Positions 38,276 to 50,200 of a DNA stretch of 64,000 bases are shown here, in pieces (the first letter of the stretch is position 1; each line of letters begins with the position of its first letter). The stretch lies in assembly GCF_035083965.1 (NCBI RefSeq), contig NC_089740.1:11406596-11470595 (forward strand), read 5' to 3'. The notes beneath the pieces are model-generated. The model had not been told where the DNA came from and did no database searches. It was given only the letters and a program-made list of their open reading frames with translations. The stretch is from Branchiostoma lanceolatum. Lineage: Eukaryota; Chordata; Leptocardii; Amphioxiformes; Branchiostomatidae. The position numbers and the translations under genes are program-made.

Positions 38276-41200
38276 CTGATGGCGGAGTAAAGAAACGTAT
38301 TCAGGCCTATTTCAAGACAGATCTTTTTGGAATTGTCACTTGACAACTCCGAAATGGCTTTCACATTAGGATAAGGGTATACTCCTCTACTTGCAACTGT
38401 GATTTTCTAGTCCATAGTCATGCTACATGTAATACCCCACTTGACGTTTCCGGATCTTACATTCAAAATAAGCAGTACGATTAGGAAACTAAGCCAGTCG
38501 CTATGAAATATTGTGCATAAATCAAGAAAGAAAAGCAAATAGGGAATGTAAGATAAGGTAAGCAGAAAGGCAGTAACTGTTGAGATAATTCGTAGATATT
38601 AATTGAATTGTGTTAGCAATAGTACTTGCATGTCTCTCAATAAACTCAATAAACTCTTCCTTTGAAACATTTTCAGCATGAGAAATAAAATAACGTGACT
38701 TCGTAAAGGTTAGTGCATGCCTTCCTAGTACAGCTTGGTCTGTTAAACTGGACTGAACAATATTTCTCTGACTAGGCATCTTGATATAAAAATCTGCGAG
38801 TTTTACGCAGAGATAGCACATTTTCAAATCGTCATAATATGTCCTCTTCCTATAAATAATTTGTGTAAAATGTGTACATATATTGAATATAGATGAGTTG
38901 CACATCATTTATCTGTGAATATCTAACAATATATATGACCCCTAATTTATTTTATCGTATGTTATAAAATCGAGTCGAGGAGAAATTCAAATCTTAGTAA
39001 GTTTTAGGAAATCTCACCCCGTTGTGTTAGTCACTGCAGTGGAATGGGAGCACATAGTGTAAAGTTCTTGAACTTTTGATTTAACACAAAGAAAACGATT
39101 TTAGACCGTCACATCGACCTTTATCGAACATCTGACCCACTCATTGCTGGTGAGCGTTAACGTTTCAGAAATGTGACGTCAGGGTGTGTCACGCCATCTA
39201 TCATCATGCTGCATTAAATTTCTCTCAACTGGGACGATGGGCAGTATCGACTTCCGGGTATCCTTGATCCATGACGTCACTTTTCCGATGAGTTGACGCA
39301 TGTCGGAAGTGAATGGGTAACCTGATCGAAACCCGATGAAGACCCATGTGACGGTCGAAAATCCGTATGGTGAGCGATTTTCTTTGAGATGAATCAAAAG
39401 TTCAAAAACTTTGCAATACGTTCGCAATTGCCTTAACGCACCATTAGAAAGCTGTATCCTGTCCAAAGGCTGATAAAACCGTCAGGGCAGTCGGGAATAG
39501 CTGATGCGTCCAAACTGTGCAATGCCAAAATGACCTCTGGGGTCTGGCACACAGAACACCTGCTCACGAACTTCTTAATTTCCAGCCCTATAATGCGGGT
39601 TGGAAACAAATGCAAGTGTGCGTTACCGTCAAGGAAGAAGAGAAAATGGAGATGGGTAAACTTTCTTGAGATACAAATGTGCCATTGCCCAGATGTTTGT
39701 GATGTCTTTTGTCCTTCGTCTTTTGTACCGCATCTTACCGCCTAATTGATCTATTCTGTTGATTTGTTCATTTTGCTTTCAGATTGCTTTGGTGAAGATC
39801 ATTAAAAATTTCATCCCAAAATCATGAAAAGTATTGAACCTTATCTTTTTCAAGGTAATCACGAAGGAATGGAAAAAAATAAAGTTATTTATCCAAATGA
39901 CATCCCCAGAAAATCTACAAACCAATTTTACGGTTTCATCAGAACTTTCCATGATCCAACATATGGTGGTAGAAATTGTCTATATTTCCAAGGAGAGGAT
40001 GACACTCTAGTATCTCAAGTCAGGACGCCCATCTCTCTGGGTTCTTAACGAGGGGACACCTTACCATGAGGAAGCTGTAGCCGATCCAAAGGCTGATGTA
40101 ACCCGGGGGACAGTCGGGGTAAAAATCCGCGTCCAGGCTGTGCAGGGCTAACACCACCTCAGGCGTCTGACAAACGGAGCACCTGCTTACAAATTTCTTA
40201 ATCTCCTGACCTATATAAAGTGCATGGTGTCAAGTAGACATCTGTTTGGTTACTACATGACATTGTATACATTATATATGTATATACAATCACATTACAA
40301 AATGGTACTTTCTGTGTAAGGACCATCTTAATGCAACTGAAAATTACGTAATTTTGTGTGAGTGCAGTGTCCAACACTGGACACTCTCTGACAGTTGAAA
40401 TTTGGTCGATGGATTTCAACAACGTTATTGGATGAAAGTAAAATGTATTGAAAAGTTTAAAGATATTAGGCATCAGTTTCCATCGTTTGATAAGTTTCAG
40501 ATAATAATACCATACAATGTGATCAGTTTTTACTAGTGCAGTGCTAGTTTCCGGACTACTTACCCCTGACAGGGATGAGTGGTTTCTCAGCACTGGTCTC
40601 CACAGTAGACAGCCAGTAGGTCTTGTCGTCTCTGCTAGCATAGTTACAGGTGTCGTCAGGCTCACAGGACATGAAGGGCATAGTACTGAACCTGGGAAGG
40701 CAAGACCCCGCACGTCCTGCACGAGGATAACATGGAATAAAGGTTACCTCAGGAAAAAAAGGGTAGAAGCAAAAAGAAACAGGAGCTTCTCTGTCATTCA
40801 CTATTCATATGACTGGAGGAAAATTAACACAGCAGTCGATCTTCGGTGTATCGGCCCGACATATATATCAGCGTTCCATGCCTTTCATGTGTCAATAACA
40901 AGGATCATAGCCGCCATCTAAGTCCATTACGTCCATCATCGACATGTACATTTGCTTCAATGACTACTTTGAAGACGACAGTCAATGCATGAAGACACGG
41001 TCAAAATGTAAGCATGTAGGATCCCTAGATATCATTCTAGCCACACATCACTTTTGAGTACTGTTCATATTTTAGATGTTTCAAGTCTTGTTTAGAAACA
41101 CGCATTTGCTTACCTAAATCCTGTTTGTGTGCTCTCTCGTTGCCTTCAATGTGAAGTAGACTGAAGCCTGTCCATAGCCGTCTCATGCCGGGTGGACAGT

Positions 41201-44200
41201 TGGGTACTGTGGTGTTCTGGCTATGACGGGCCAGCAGTCCCAGACTGACACCAGGGGGACCCTGGCGACCCTGAGACCCAGGGATACCTGGCAAAGATAT
41301 GTCGACACGAGCTCACGATTTAGAACAGACACAATAGAAGCTTGCCTTGGACATACAATGTCATACATGTATGCAGCGGTACCAGCATCACAACTTAATT
41401 GAAGTTAATGTTAAAAACGTATTTATAGAATTGCCTTTTTTGAAGTCATTTGTTCTTTATTATAAGGGTCCTTTTCTTGTTTTTATATCTCGTGTTCTGG
41501 ACATGCCATGGTCATGCTTTTTGAGTAGTAGATAGATACAGAGAACATGTACAAGTGGTATGGTTTGGAGCTTCTAGCGGTTGGAACTGCAGGAGCAGGT
41601 TTTATTTCAGACTGAAAGAGAATAATTGAAGAAGGGGTCGACGGATCGTCATGATTTTTGGTATGCAGGTAGCTTGAATGATTATTTACATAATTAAATA
41701 CTTATGTCCACTGTATTTCATGATAAGACTCTCAAACAAGTGACATGTTTCTTTAAAAGACCTACCTGAGTCACCACGGGGTCCACGGAATCCTGGCGCT
41801 CCGCGCTCACCCTTCTCACCAAAACCGGGTGGTCCTATTAATTAGAAAATAGAACATGATAATAATAACTTTATTTCACAACAAGTGTACAAGGTACAAA
41901 GTATGGCATCTACTGGTACATTAGTACAGTTCCGTGAGGCTAATCTACCTAATACAAGAATGTATAGCAAGGGATGAGAATGGGCATTCACAATGATTTG
42001 AGGAATTTCTATCGTCTAGACATTGTTTAATGTATTTTCCTATATATACCATGTAGGGGTGGTCATAAGTCCACTGAGATAAATGCTAGTATTAAGATGA
42101 TAGCCTTGTGTATAGTGAATTACGTATATCTCTTTTGCTAAGGTAACATCTTTTGAAGGAAGCATTTTTGAGGCTAGGAATCCCACCCGATAGCAATGTC
42201 TAATGATCTGGAGACACCATTTAGACATTGATCGGTGTTGTAACACTCAATCAGATCGTTTTAGCGCGGTACAAAATGGGTAATGTTTATTCTCAACATA
42301 TTTACATGTGACAGGCACTTACGGAATGTACCATATTCAAATACCCTACCGTTTATATTTCCATTCACGTGAGCATAATCAACATTCAGCACTAACCTTG
42401 TGGTCCCATCAGACCGTCCAGTCCTCTTTCTCCCTTGATGCCAAGTCCAGCAGGGCCAATAGGTCCTGATATGATGTCAAAAGGATGTCCATTATAAACA
42501 TTACTACATATAACAGCATACGGTATATGTATCATATTACAGCTGCAATGCATAAAATCTACCATGTATCATCCATCAAAGCATGCGTGGGACATATTTT
42601 CAATGACACATCAGTTGAAAGTTTGATGTCTCTTTTTTACGGGATTTCAGTCTGAATTACCCTGTTATAGCTGTCCCCACTTATCGCAGTGTTACCATCA
42701 CCCGGCGTGTAACATGCATTTCGAAGGGATTGTTTTAGCATTAACAAACCTCTTGACCCAGGCGGTCCAGGGAGCCCCACACCTGGTAGCCCTGTAGAGA
42801 GAAAACAACACGGACATCAACACGACCTGGACAGAACATCCAGTATATTCTGTACATCAGGAAACTCAAGAGCGTCAGAAAGAACGGGCATTAAAATATT
42901 TGTTTTCTGAAATATATGTCATCCTGGGTTTTCATGTTGCAATGGATGAATCTGAAATGGAAGTAACTGTTACAAGGCAAAGCTGCCTCGAATTGAATTG
43001 TTGGAAGGCTTCAAAGTTTATACGGTAACATTTTGCAGCCGTTCATTGCTCATCGTGGGCTCAAAACAGGAAACAGTTGGTTACAAATGGTAGTGTTGCT
43101 GATATCAACATTAGTTTTGGGACCCCCTCCCATGAAGAGAAAAAGAAAGAAAAAAAAATCATTTGAGGTTTGGTCTTACCGCTTTCTCCCTTGGCCCCTG
43201 GTGACCCTGTTGGTCCCGGAGCACCTGGCGACCCTACAACAGAAAGCAATGGACATCATTGTTCATGATCAGAAGTAAGTCTCCAACGTCTGACTAACAT
43301 TGAAATGAGCCACCGTGCTTTTGGATCAGTTAAACTTATTTTGAAATATTCAACGTATCAGACGTCCTCTACTAGTTCTCCATGCCTTTCTGCTAATCTA
43401 TTGAAGCAGAATTATCGTTGCTTTTCACTACATTAAGCTATATGGTAAGACTAGACAGTAAACGGTAGATCTAGATGAGGATATTTCAAAATGGTTCCCA
43501 TTGTCTCACCTCTCTGTCCGGGTTCTCCCGGCTCTCCTGGCCTGCCTCCGGGACCTAACAAGAAGTTGATTGACAGATATCACCGACAGTGTGATTAAGG
43601 GGGTATGTACTGTTCAACATGAGACATCTACTAAATATCAACTTAGAGGAGCCAATGGCTAAAGAAACAATTACTATTTAGTCAACAGGGATCTTGTCTG
43701 AAGTCAAGTTTCATTTATTCCATTTATCTCATTTAACTAGCACATAAGGAAACGTGGCAGTTTGAACTCAATGACCTGATGACAGGATAATTGCTGGACT
43801 AGATTGTTTGATACTCCGAAGCAAGCTACATAAATCTAGATCTGTTCTATCATCTTTTGTATTCAAAATAAACAATTGAAAAGTCGTACCCTCGGGGCCT
43901 ATTGGTCCAATTTCTCCAATGCCCGGAGAACCTGTATGAGAAAAATTGGATATTCATATTCAACATCGTCTTACAATTTTTTCTGGTTCAGTCAAACGCA
44001 TTCAGCTCAGGCATATTCAATCGAATATATTTTGGCAGGATAAGACATTTAGCCGGATTCTGTTTTCTACATCCTCACTCTAAGAAAACTAACCGCGTTC
44101 TCCTTTCGGTCCTGGTCCGCCCGGAAGTCCTACACCCGGTCTTCCTGTTAAAATGTTTAAAAGGTAGCAACAAAATTAACAACGTCACTGCAGTCGAGTC

Positions 44201-47200
44201 CTAATACAGTGCACTTTGCTTTTGCTATATTTTTCTTAATGATATATTTTACCTGTTACATTATGTTGAATTACCGAGAAATGTAGGCTATTCGTATATA
44301 AGTTCCTTCCTAATACAAAAAAGTATATGACAACAAAAATGATTTGCATGCTGGCAGTGTTTGATCTGTTATCGTAGGAGCTCAGGAATATCTAGCAGAA
44401 ATATCATATTGAAATTCTTACCTCGTTCACCGGGTGCCCCCGGACCTCCCGGCGAACCTCTTGCTCCTTTGGGTAAAATTAATCAGGAATGTGGTAAGGC
44501 AGCAGCAACAGTCTGTCTAAACTTAATGTATGTACATATGTAAGGTTTTCTTGTTAAGATTTCATAGAAAATGGCGTTGCATGACGTTGCTATGAAAAAC
44601 AAACAAATAAACAAACAAACATTAATATTGTACTTACCAGGTCCACCGGGAGGACCAGGCGGGCCCTTCATTGTCGTGATCTGTCCGGGGGGTCCTGAAA
44701 TGGTACAGAACATTAAGTTCATTTACAAAATGCATTAATACATTAACAATATCTAGCTAGCTAGGCATCCTTGAAATAATTAATATCAGCGATCAGTATG
44801 AAAAGCATTTTGAGCAAACCCAACTACTATTTTGAAATGAACAATATATTATGTATGGCTTTAACATTTATCAAGAAAAGAGGACTAAACCTAACCTGGT
44901 ACTCCCGGAGGTCCCTCAAGCCCTAATCCTGGTGGACCTATATCAAACACACAAGAAAACAAATCAGATATGTACAGTGTGCAATGAATCCATTGCCACT
45001 TTATTTTACATAACAAATTTATGCTGAACTCAATAATTTCCACAAACAGACGTTTATTATACAATATTGCCAAGCTGTGATTCTGGTGGTGTAATATGTA
45101 TAGTGTAGCCACAGACACGACGAAAACCATTGATGACTGCGTGTTGTCTTTACATAAAATGGTCACTACATTACCTGGTGGCCCGGGTGAGCCTTCAGGT
45201 CCTCTGAGGGACTTGCCCGGTCTCCCCATCATTCCTGTTAGGGAGATAAGCAACAATAGGTAAAGTAAGTCTGAATATTAGAACAAAATAGACACTGGAA
45301 GCAACCCGGTAGCAGTATTTAACACATCTTTTATTGTATACATGCAGCGTGATACAAAGATGAGGAAAAATAACACTGTAGTCAAGGAAAGATATCCAAA
45401 AGATCAGTAGCGCCTCCTACCTGGATTTCCAGGAGGTCCAGATTCTCCCTGTGTTTAGACAATTTGGTAAAATAAATCTCAGAATGAAAAGTAACTTAGT
45501 GAAGGGTGCGTTATGATACTTTGTGTATGAATATCATTCGCTACGAAGTTGCATCGATTTATTCCGCGGATCCAGGTGTTCATGATAACATAGAGCGGCA
45601 CAGGGATATAGAAACATTGAATGGATTAACGAATGAATTGAATGAATGTATGAATGAAAAATGATCTAGGGAGGAACTGAGGAAATACCTTTGTCCCAGG
45701 ATACCCAGCTCGGCCCGGATTTCCTGGCTCACCCTGTTAACATAAGGATCAAACCGAAAAGATATGAGTCGTCCTGTCATGTACGATGTGTGAAACAATT
45801 TCAAGACTAGTACAAAAAAGCTAAAAGAGGTTCAAATCAGATTCAAAATTGTCTTAGACTGGGGAGAAAGTTCAAAGCTTCTAAGTTTTTTCAAATCTGA
45901 CAATGATATAGGATTTTTTTTTATCAAACATTGTTGTGAAAGATCTTAAAACTTACCGGTCTACCCGGGGCTCCTGGTGTACCTCTTTCTCCAGAAAGGC
46001 CCTTGTGAGGAAAGAAGTGTTTAAAACGCAAACGTTTTATCACAACAGCCTGTCAAATTGACAAAGGTCAAAATATGCTCAAATGGTTTTTCTTATTGCC
46101 CTAGAGGTATTGCTCGATTAAAAGAATAAGTTGGCCATAGGTATCAAAACATTTCTGAAAGCAATATTCCAAGCGTTATTCCATTAAGGTACATTAATTT
46201 TACTTAAACTACAACAGACATGTTTTCGTATCTTTAAAAACATCTATCATTTGGAATTCTAAATTCCAAAAGTTTCTTTCATACCAACCGGTGGACCTGC
46301 TGGACCTATGGGCCCCATGAAGCCAGGTGGTCCCTTGTGGCCCTATAGATCAAAAGACAACATGACTATAGATCAAAAGAAAGCATTGTCTAATCATCAT
46401 GTTATCAACGAAATGTCAGTTGACAGTTGGTGTCTCAAAAATGTGTGCCTCAGGTGTAGAAGTAGCTGCTAGCGTAGTACAAATAATGCTGACCATATAT
46501 ATCTTAATAAATATAAGCAACCTTAACTAAGATCAGGAGGTTTGCTTTGACCACATTTTTGCACATTTGTGTCACCCTGGTTTTCAACCCTTAGATAAAT
46601 AGATATTCTGAAGTAGATACTTACGGCTGTTCCCTTCTCTCCGTTTTTGCCATCTTGTCCTGGTATTCCCTAGACAGAAGGTTGATACAATAGGGCAGTA
46701 AGTACAAAAAATGATGTTCCTACTTCGTAGTTGAGTCATTGTTACTTAGTTAACTGAAGGGACCACCCTAAGAATTAATAGATGAATTGAATAGATAAAT
46801 AATCTTGACGTCAATGACAAAACTTGGTTACAACTGGAGTACAGTGTGTCGTGTTATAATACTCCCGGAAGCACGAACATCATATCAAAGCTAACAGAGT
46901 TGATCTGATAGAGAAGCTCCTGAACGACTCCACGCATCCTTGTAGTGTCCTGCAGACTGTTCCTGCTCCCGGCAGTTGAGACAACCTACAACCTCCGTCG
47001 ACGTGTGGGACTTAAACCACCACCAAGCAGATCAAATAGACACAAAAACTCGTTTATCCCCAGAACTCTGTCATCTATTACCGTGTAATGCCCGCCCAAA
47101 ACTCTACATTTGTATGTCCATATGTCCACGTTGCTATTGTTGACAAGTTGTTATCAAAGTTTTAACAATGTGAATAATAATGTTTTTATGCTCCATGTAT

Positions 47201-50200
47201 TCAATCATCCAAAGTGCAATAGTAAAAGTGTTTGTAAAATCAATACAATTCAGTCCTATGATAAAGGACTGCAATGTTCATTGAATCAATTAAGTTTGAA
47301 GTTTGAAACCAAGCTAACGTACCGCGAGGCCTGGACCTCCCGGGCGCCCTGCAGGGCCTGGTGGACCGGCCTTCCCTGGAGTCCCGGAGTAACCTCGGTC
47401 ACCCTTCTTACCATCTAGACCCTGCACATACACAAAAAGAAGAAGCTTGTGGTAACGTCTTCATACAGGTAAAATAAGTACTCAGTTAAACTACAGCTAA
47501 TCAAAAGTCCTGCCTCTAAGAACTGGCCTGTGAGTAATGTTACGTACGTAAAGATGGTCATTCAAACTTCATGCGGGACCTTGCTCGCATGCTTCAAACT
47601 GTCGATGGAAATATACACAAGCTATTCTGGAACTACATCCATGCAATGATCTTTCACATTCTACTACAAACATTGCAGGCAGGTTTACCTACGTATATAC
47701 GTTAGGTACTCTAACCCAGTTGGACAGTGTATACACTTAACTGAATTCTTGCATAGGATAGAAACCTACCAATATGTTCAGACATTCATGCTTGTTATGT
47801 AAAATGATTCTTGGATGTTTTTATTTTAAAGTAAAATCTTGCAATGTGTTATTTTTATTTTCATATTTTTGGAGATAACTCTTAACCCAGAACGACGATT
47901 TGTCAGTCAGAAGACATCATTCTAAAATAAACATATTCTTTTATTTCTGTACATAAAGTTGAACGGAACTATTAGATGGTATTGCGAGTGTTGGATTAGC
48001 ATAGGGCACAAACACACGTCAGATAGAGGTAACTAGAAGCTTAAGTACTGATGTTGGGAGACACCTTCTCACCCGGTGGTCCCGGGTATCCCGGCAACCC
48101 TGATGGACCAGGCGGACCCTGGGAAAGAACGACATTGTCGTAAAAACCTGCACATCTAAACAGACAGATAACTATGCATAGATCTTCCCATCTATCCATT
48201 ACAGAATCTGCTTGTTGTATGATCAACATGAGTTTCATAGGTAAAATGGAAATAGAATGTATGAGTACAAGCACATAAATGTATTACAGTAAAGAAATAG
48301 TACGTTGAATTGCCATACATAGTCATACCAGCACCAGAAATTTCACCAGAACGGTTCCAGTTTTCATGTTATCTGTTCAATCATATAGACTTTCTTTATA
48401 GTGTCATTGGTCAGGTTAAAATAAATGTAAATTTATGGCGTAGTAGATATATTCACCTTCAGGCCATTCTCTCCTCTTTTGCCACGCTGTCCAGGAATAC
48501 CCTATGATGGAGGTCATTACAAGCAGATGTCATAATACTGCCTACACATAGAATCAATACTTTGTATGCATAGAGAAGGCAATGATTCGTTTACGTCTTG
48601 CTTAGTGTCTGTTGCTTTTTGGATTCTATGTTTGACTTTGAGGTCTACATGTATCTTCCAGCAAGTGACGGCAGATATTAGGAAGGTGCAATTGTAGGTC
48701 ATAGACCAAATGCAGGTAAATTGAATGCAATCAATCGTCATTCGTTACTCCTTACAACTGCGTATGCTGCCACTACCTCACAGTTACTGTCAGTCTAGGA
48801 TAACTCTTGAGAAAAATATTTCTATTTAATCGAATAAAGTTGGGCCTTACTGCTGGTCCGGCTGGGCCCGGTGTACCGGCATGGCCTTTGGCTCCTGGAA
48901 AACCCTGGCAAAACAAAGAAAAACAACAACTTAGTTCCAAAATGAAAGTGTATTTCTATTGGCCAATATATATTTGCAATCAACGATAGAAAAATCTAAG
49001 ATTATTCATCAGCAACCGTTAGGTTGCTAACGAATGTATATGGTCGTAAGAATGATAGAATTTCACTCCATGAGATATAAGAGGATGATATAACTTCAAA
49101 CTAGAAAATAAAGGCAACGAGACGAACTATTATCTCAGGTGTTGTACAGGACTTTTCCCTCTAAAACAGCGAAACTACAAACATGGTGTTCCAATGAAAG
49201 ACAGTGATTACTCACTTGTTTCCCGGGTAGGCCAGGTGGTCCCATATCACCGGGTCTGCCCTATTTGGATATGGATGAAAGATGGTGTATTTGATAAGCT
49301 ATAAGAACATGAAACAGAGTGACCCGAATCTGCTTAGCCCATTCTTATCTACTCCGATCACCAGAAAAGTAATATAATGATAGTAGTATGTAGTCTGATT
49401 TCATACTGTCAAGAACAGGCAATAGAACTCACCGGGGAACCAGGTTTTCCGTCGTTGCCAGGAAGGCCATTCTGTCCCGGGAATCCCTGATGTGCCACAC
49501 AAAATAAACAACACAAACATACATTCAGAATGACTTTCATAATTTCACCGTGGACGTCATTACATCGTCTAGAACATTACACAAGCATACATATAAGTAT
49601 CTTCCCAATTCAAAAGACAGAAAAAGTGGAGAAATAGATTTTAGTTTCTTTGTATGAAGTGGAAAACATACCCTATGCCCCTTTAGTCCAGGGAAACCAG
49701 GTGTTCCACTGTCTCCTTTGTGTCCCTGTGAAAAAGTAGAATGTCGTTAAACAGACAAAGGTAGAGGTACATCGGCCATGCATTTTAGGCTTACGTTTAT
49801 ATGCTGCTTGGAAAGTATAAGTAGTAATACCTTTATTCCTGCACGTCCCTGAAGACCAGGCAAACCGTCATCACCTTGTCTTCCCTACAAGCAAAACAAC
49901 AGTCAGTGTCAAAAACATCATATATAAACACTCTCCGACTATAACGGGTTGATTTTGAAAAAAAGTGATTTTGTTTACATATCATTTGATTTGTTTACTT
50001 CATATCATATCATATCATACCATATGTATATTTCAAGGTATACTGTTTTTCAACAGTGTAGGGTTGAAAAGCTCACCGGTGGACCTTTCGGACCTTTCGG
50101 ACCCATCGGACCTTGCCGTCCTGAGAGACCCTGTTAAATGTTAAAAAAATATTGATTTAGTGTATGGTAAACGTATTCGTAATCCACAGTACACACTGAA

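Noticed and set aside
38522..38908. 128-codon minus-strand open frame between collagen NC1 exons
   Set aside because: Not collagen-like, and the flanking exons splice cleanly over it; treated as intronic.
39179..39466. 95-codon minus-strand frame just after NC1 exon b
   Set aside because: Different frame from exon b and no NC1 features; intronic read-through.
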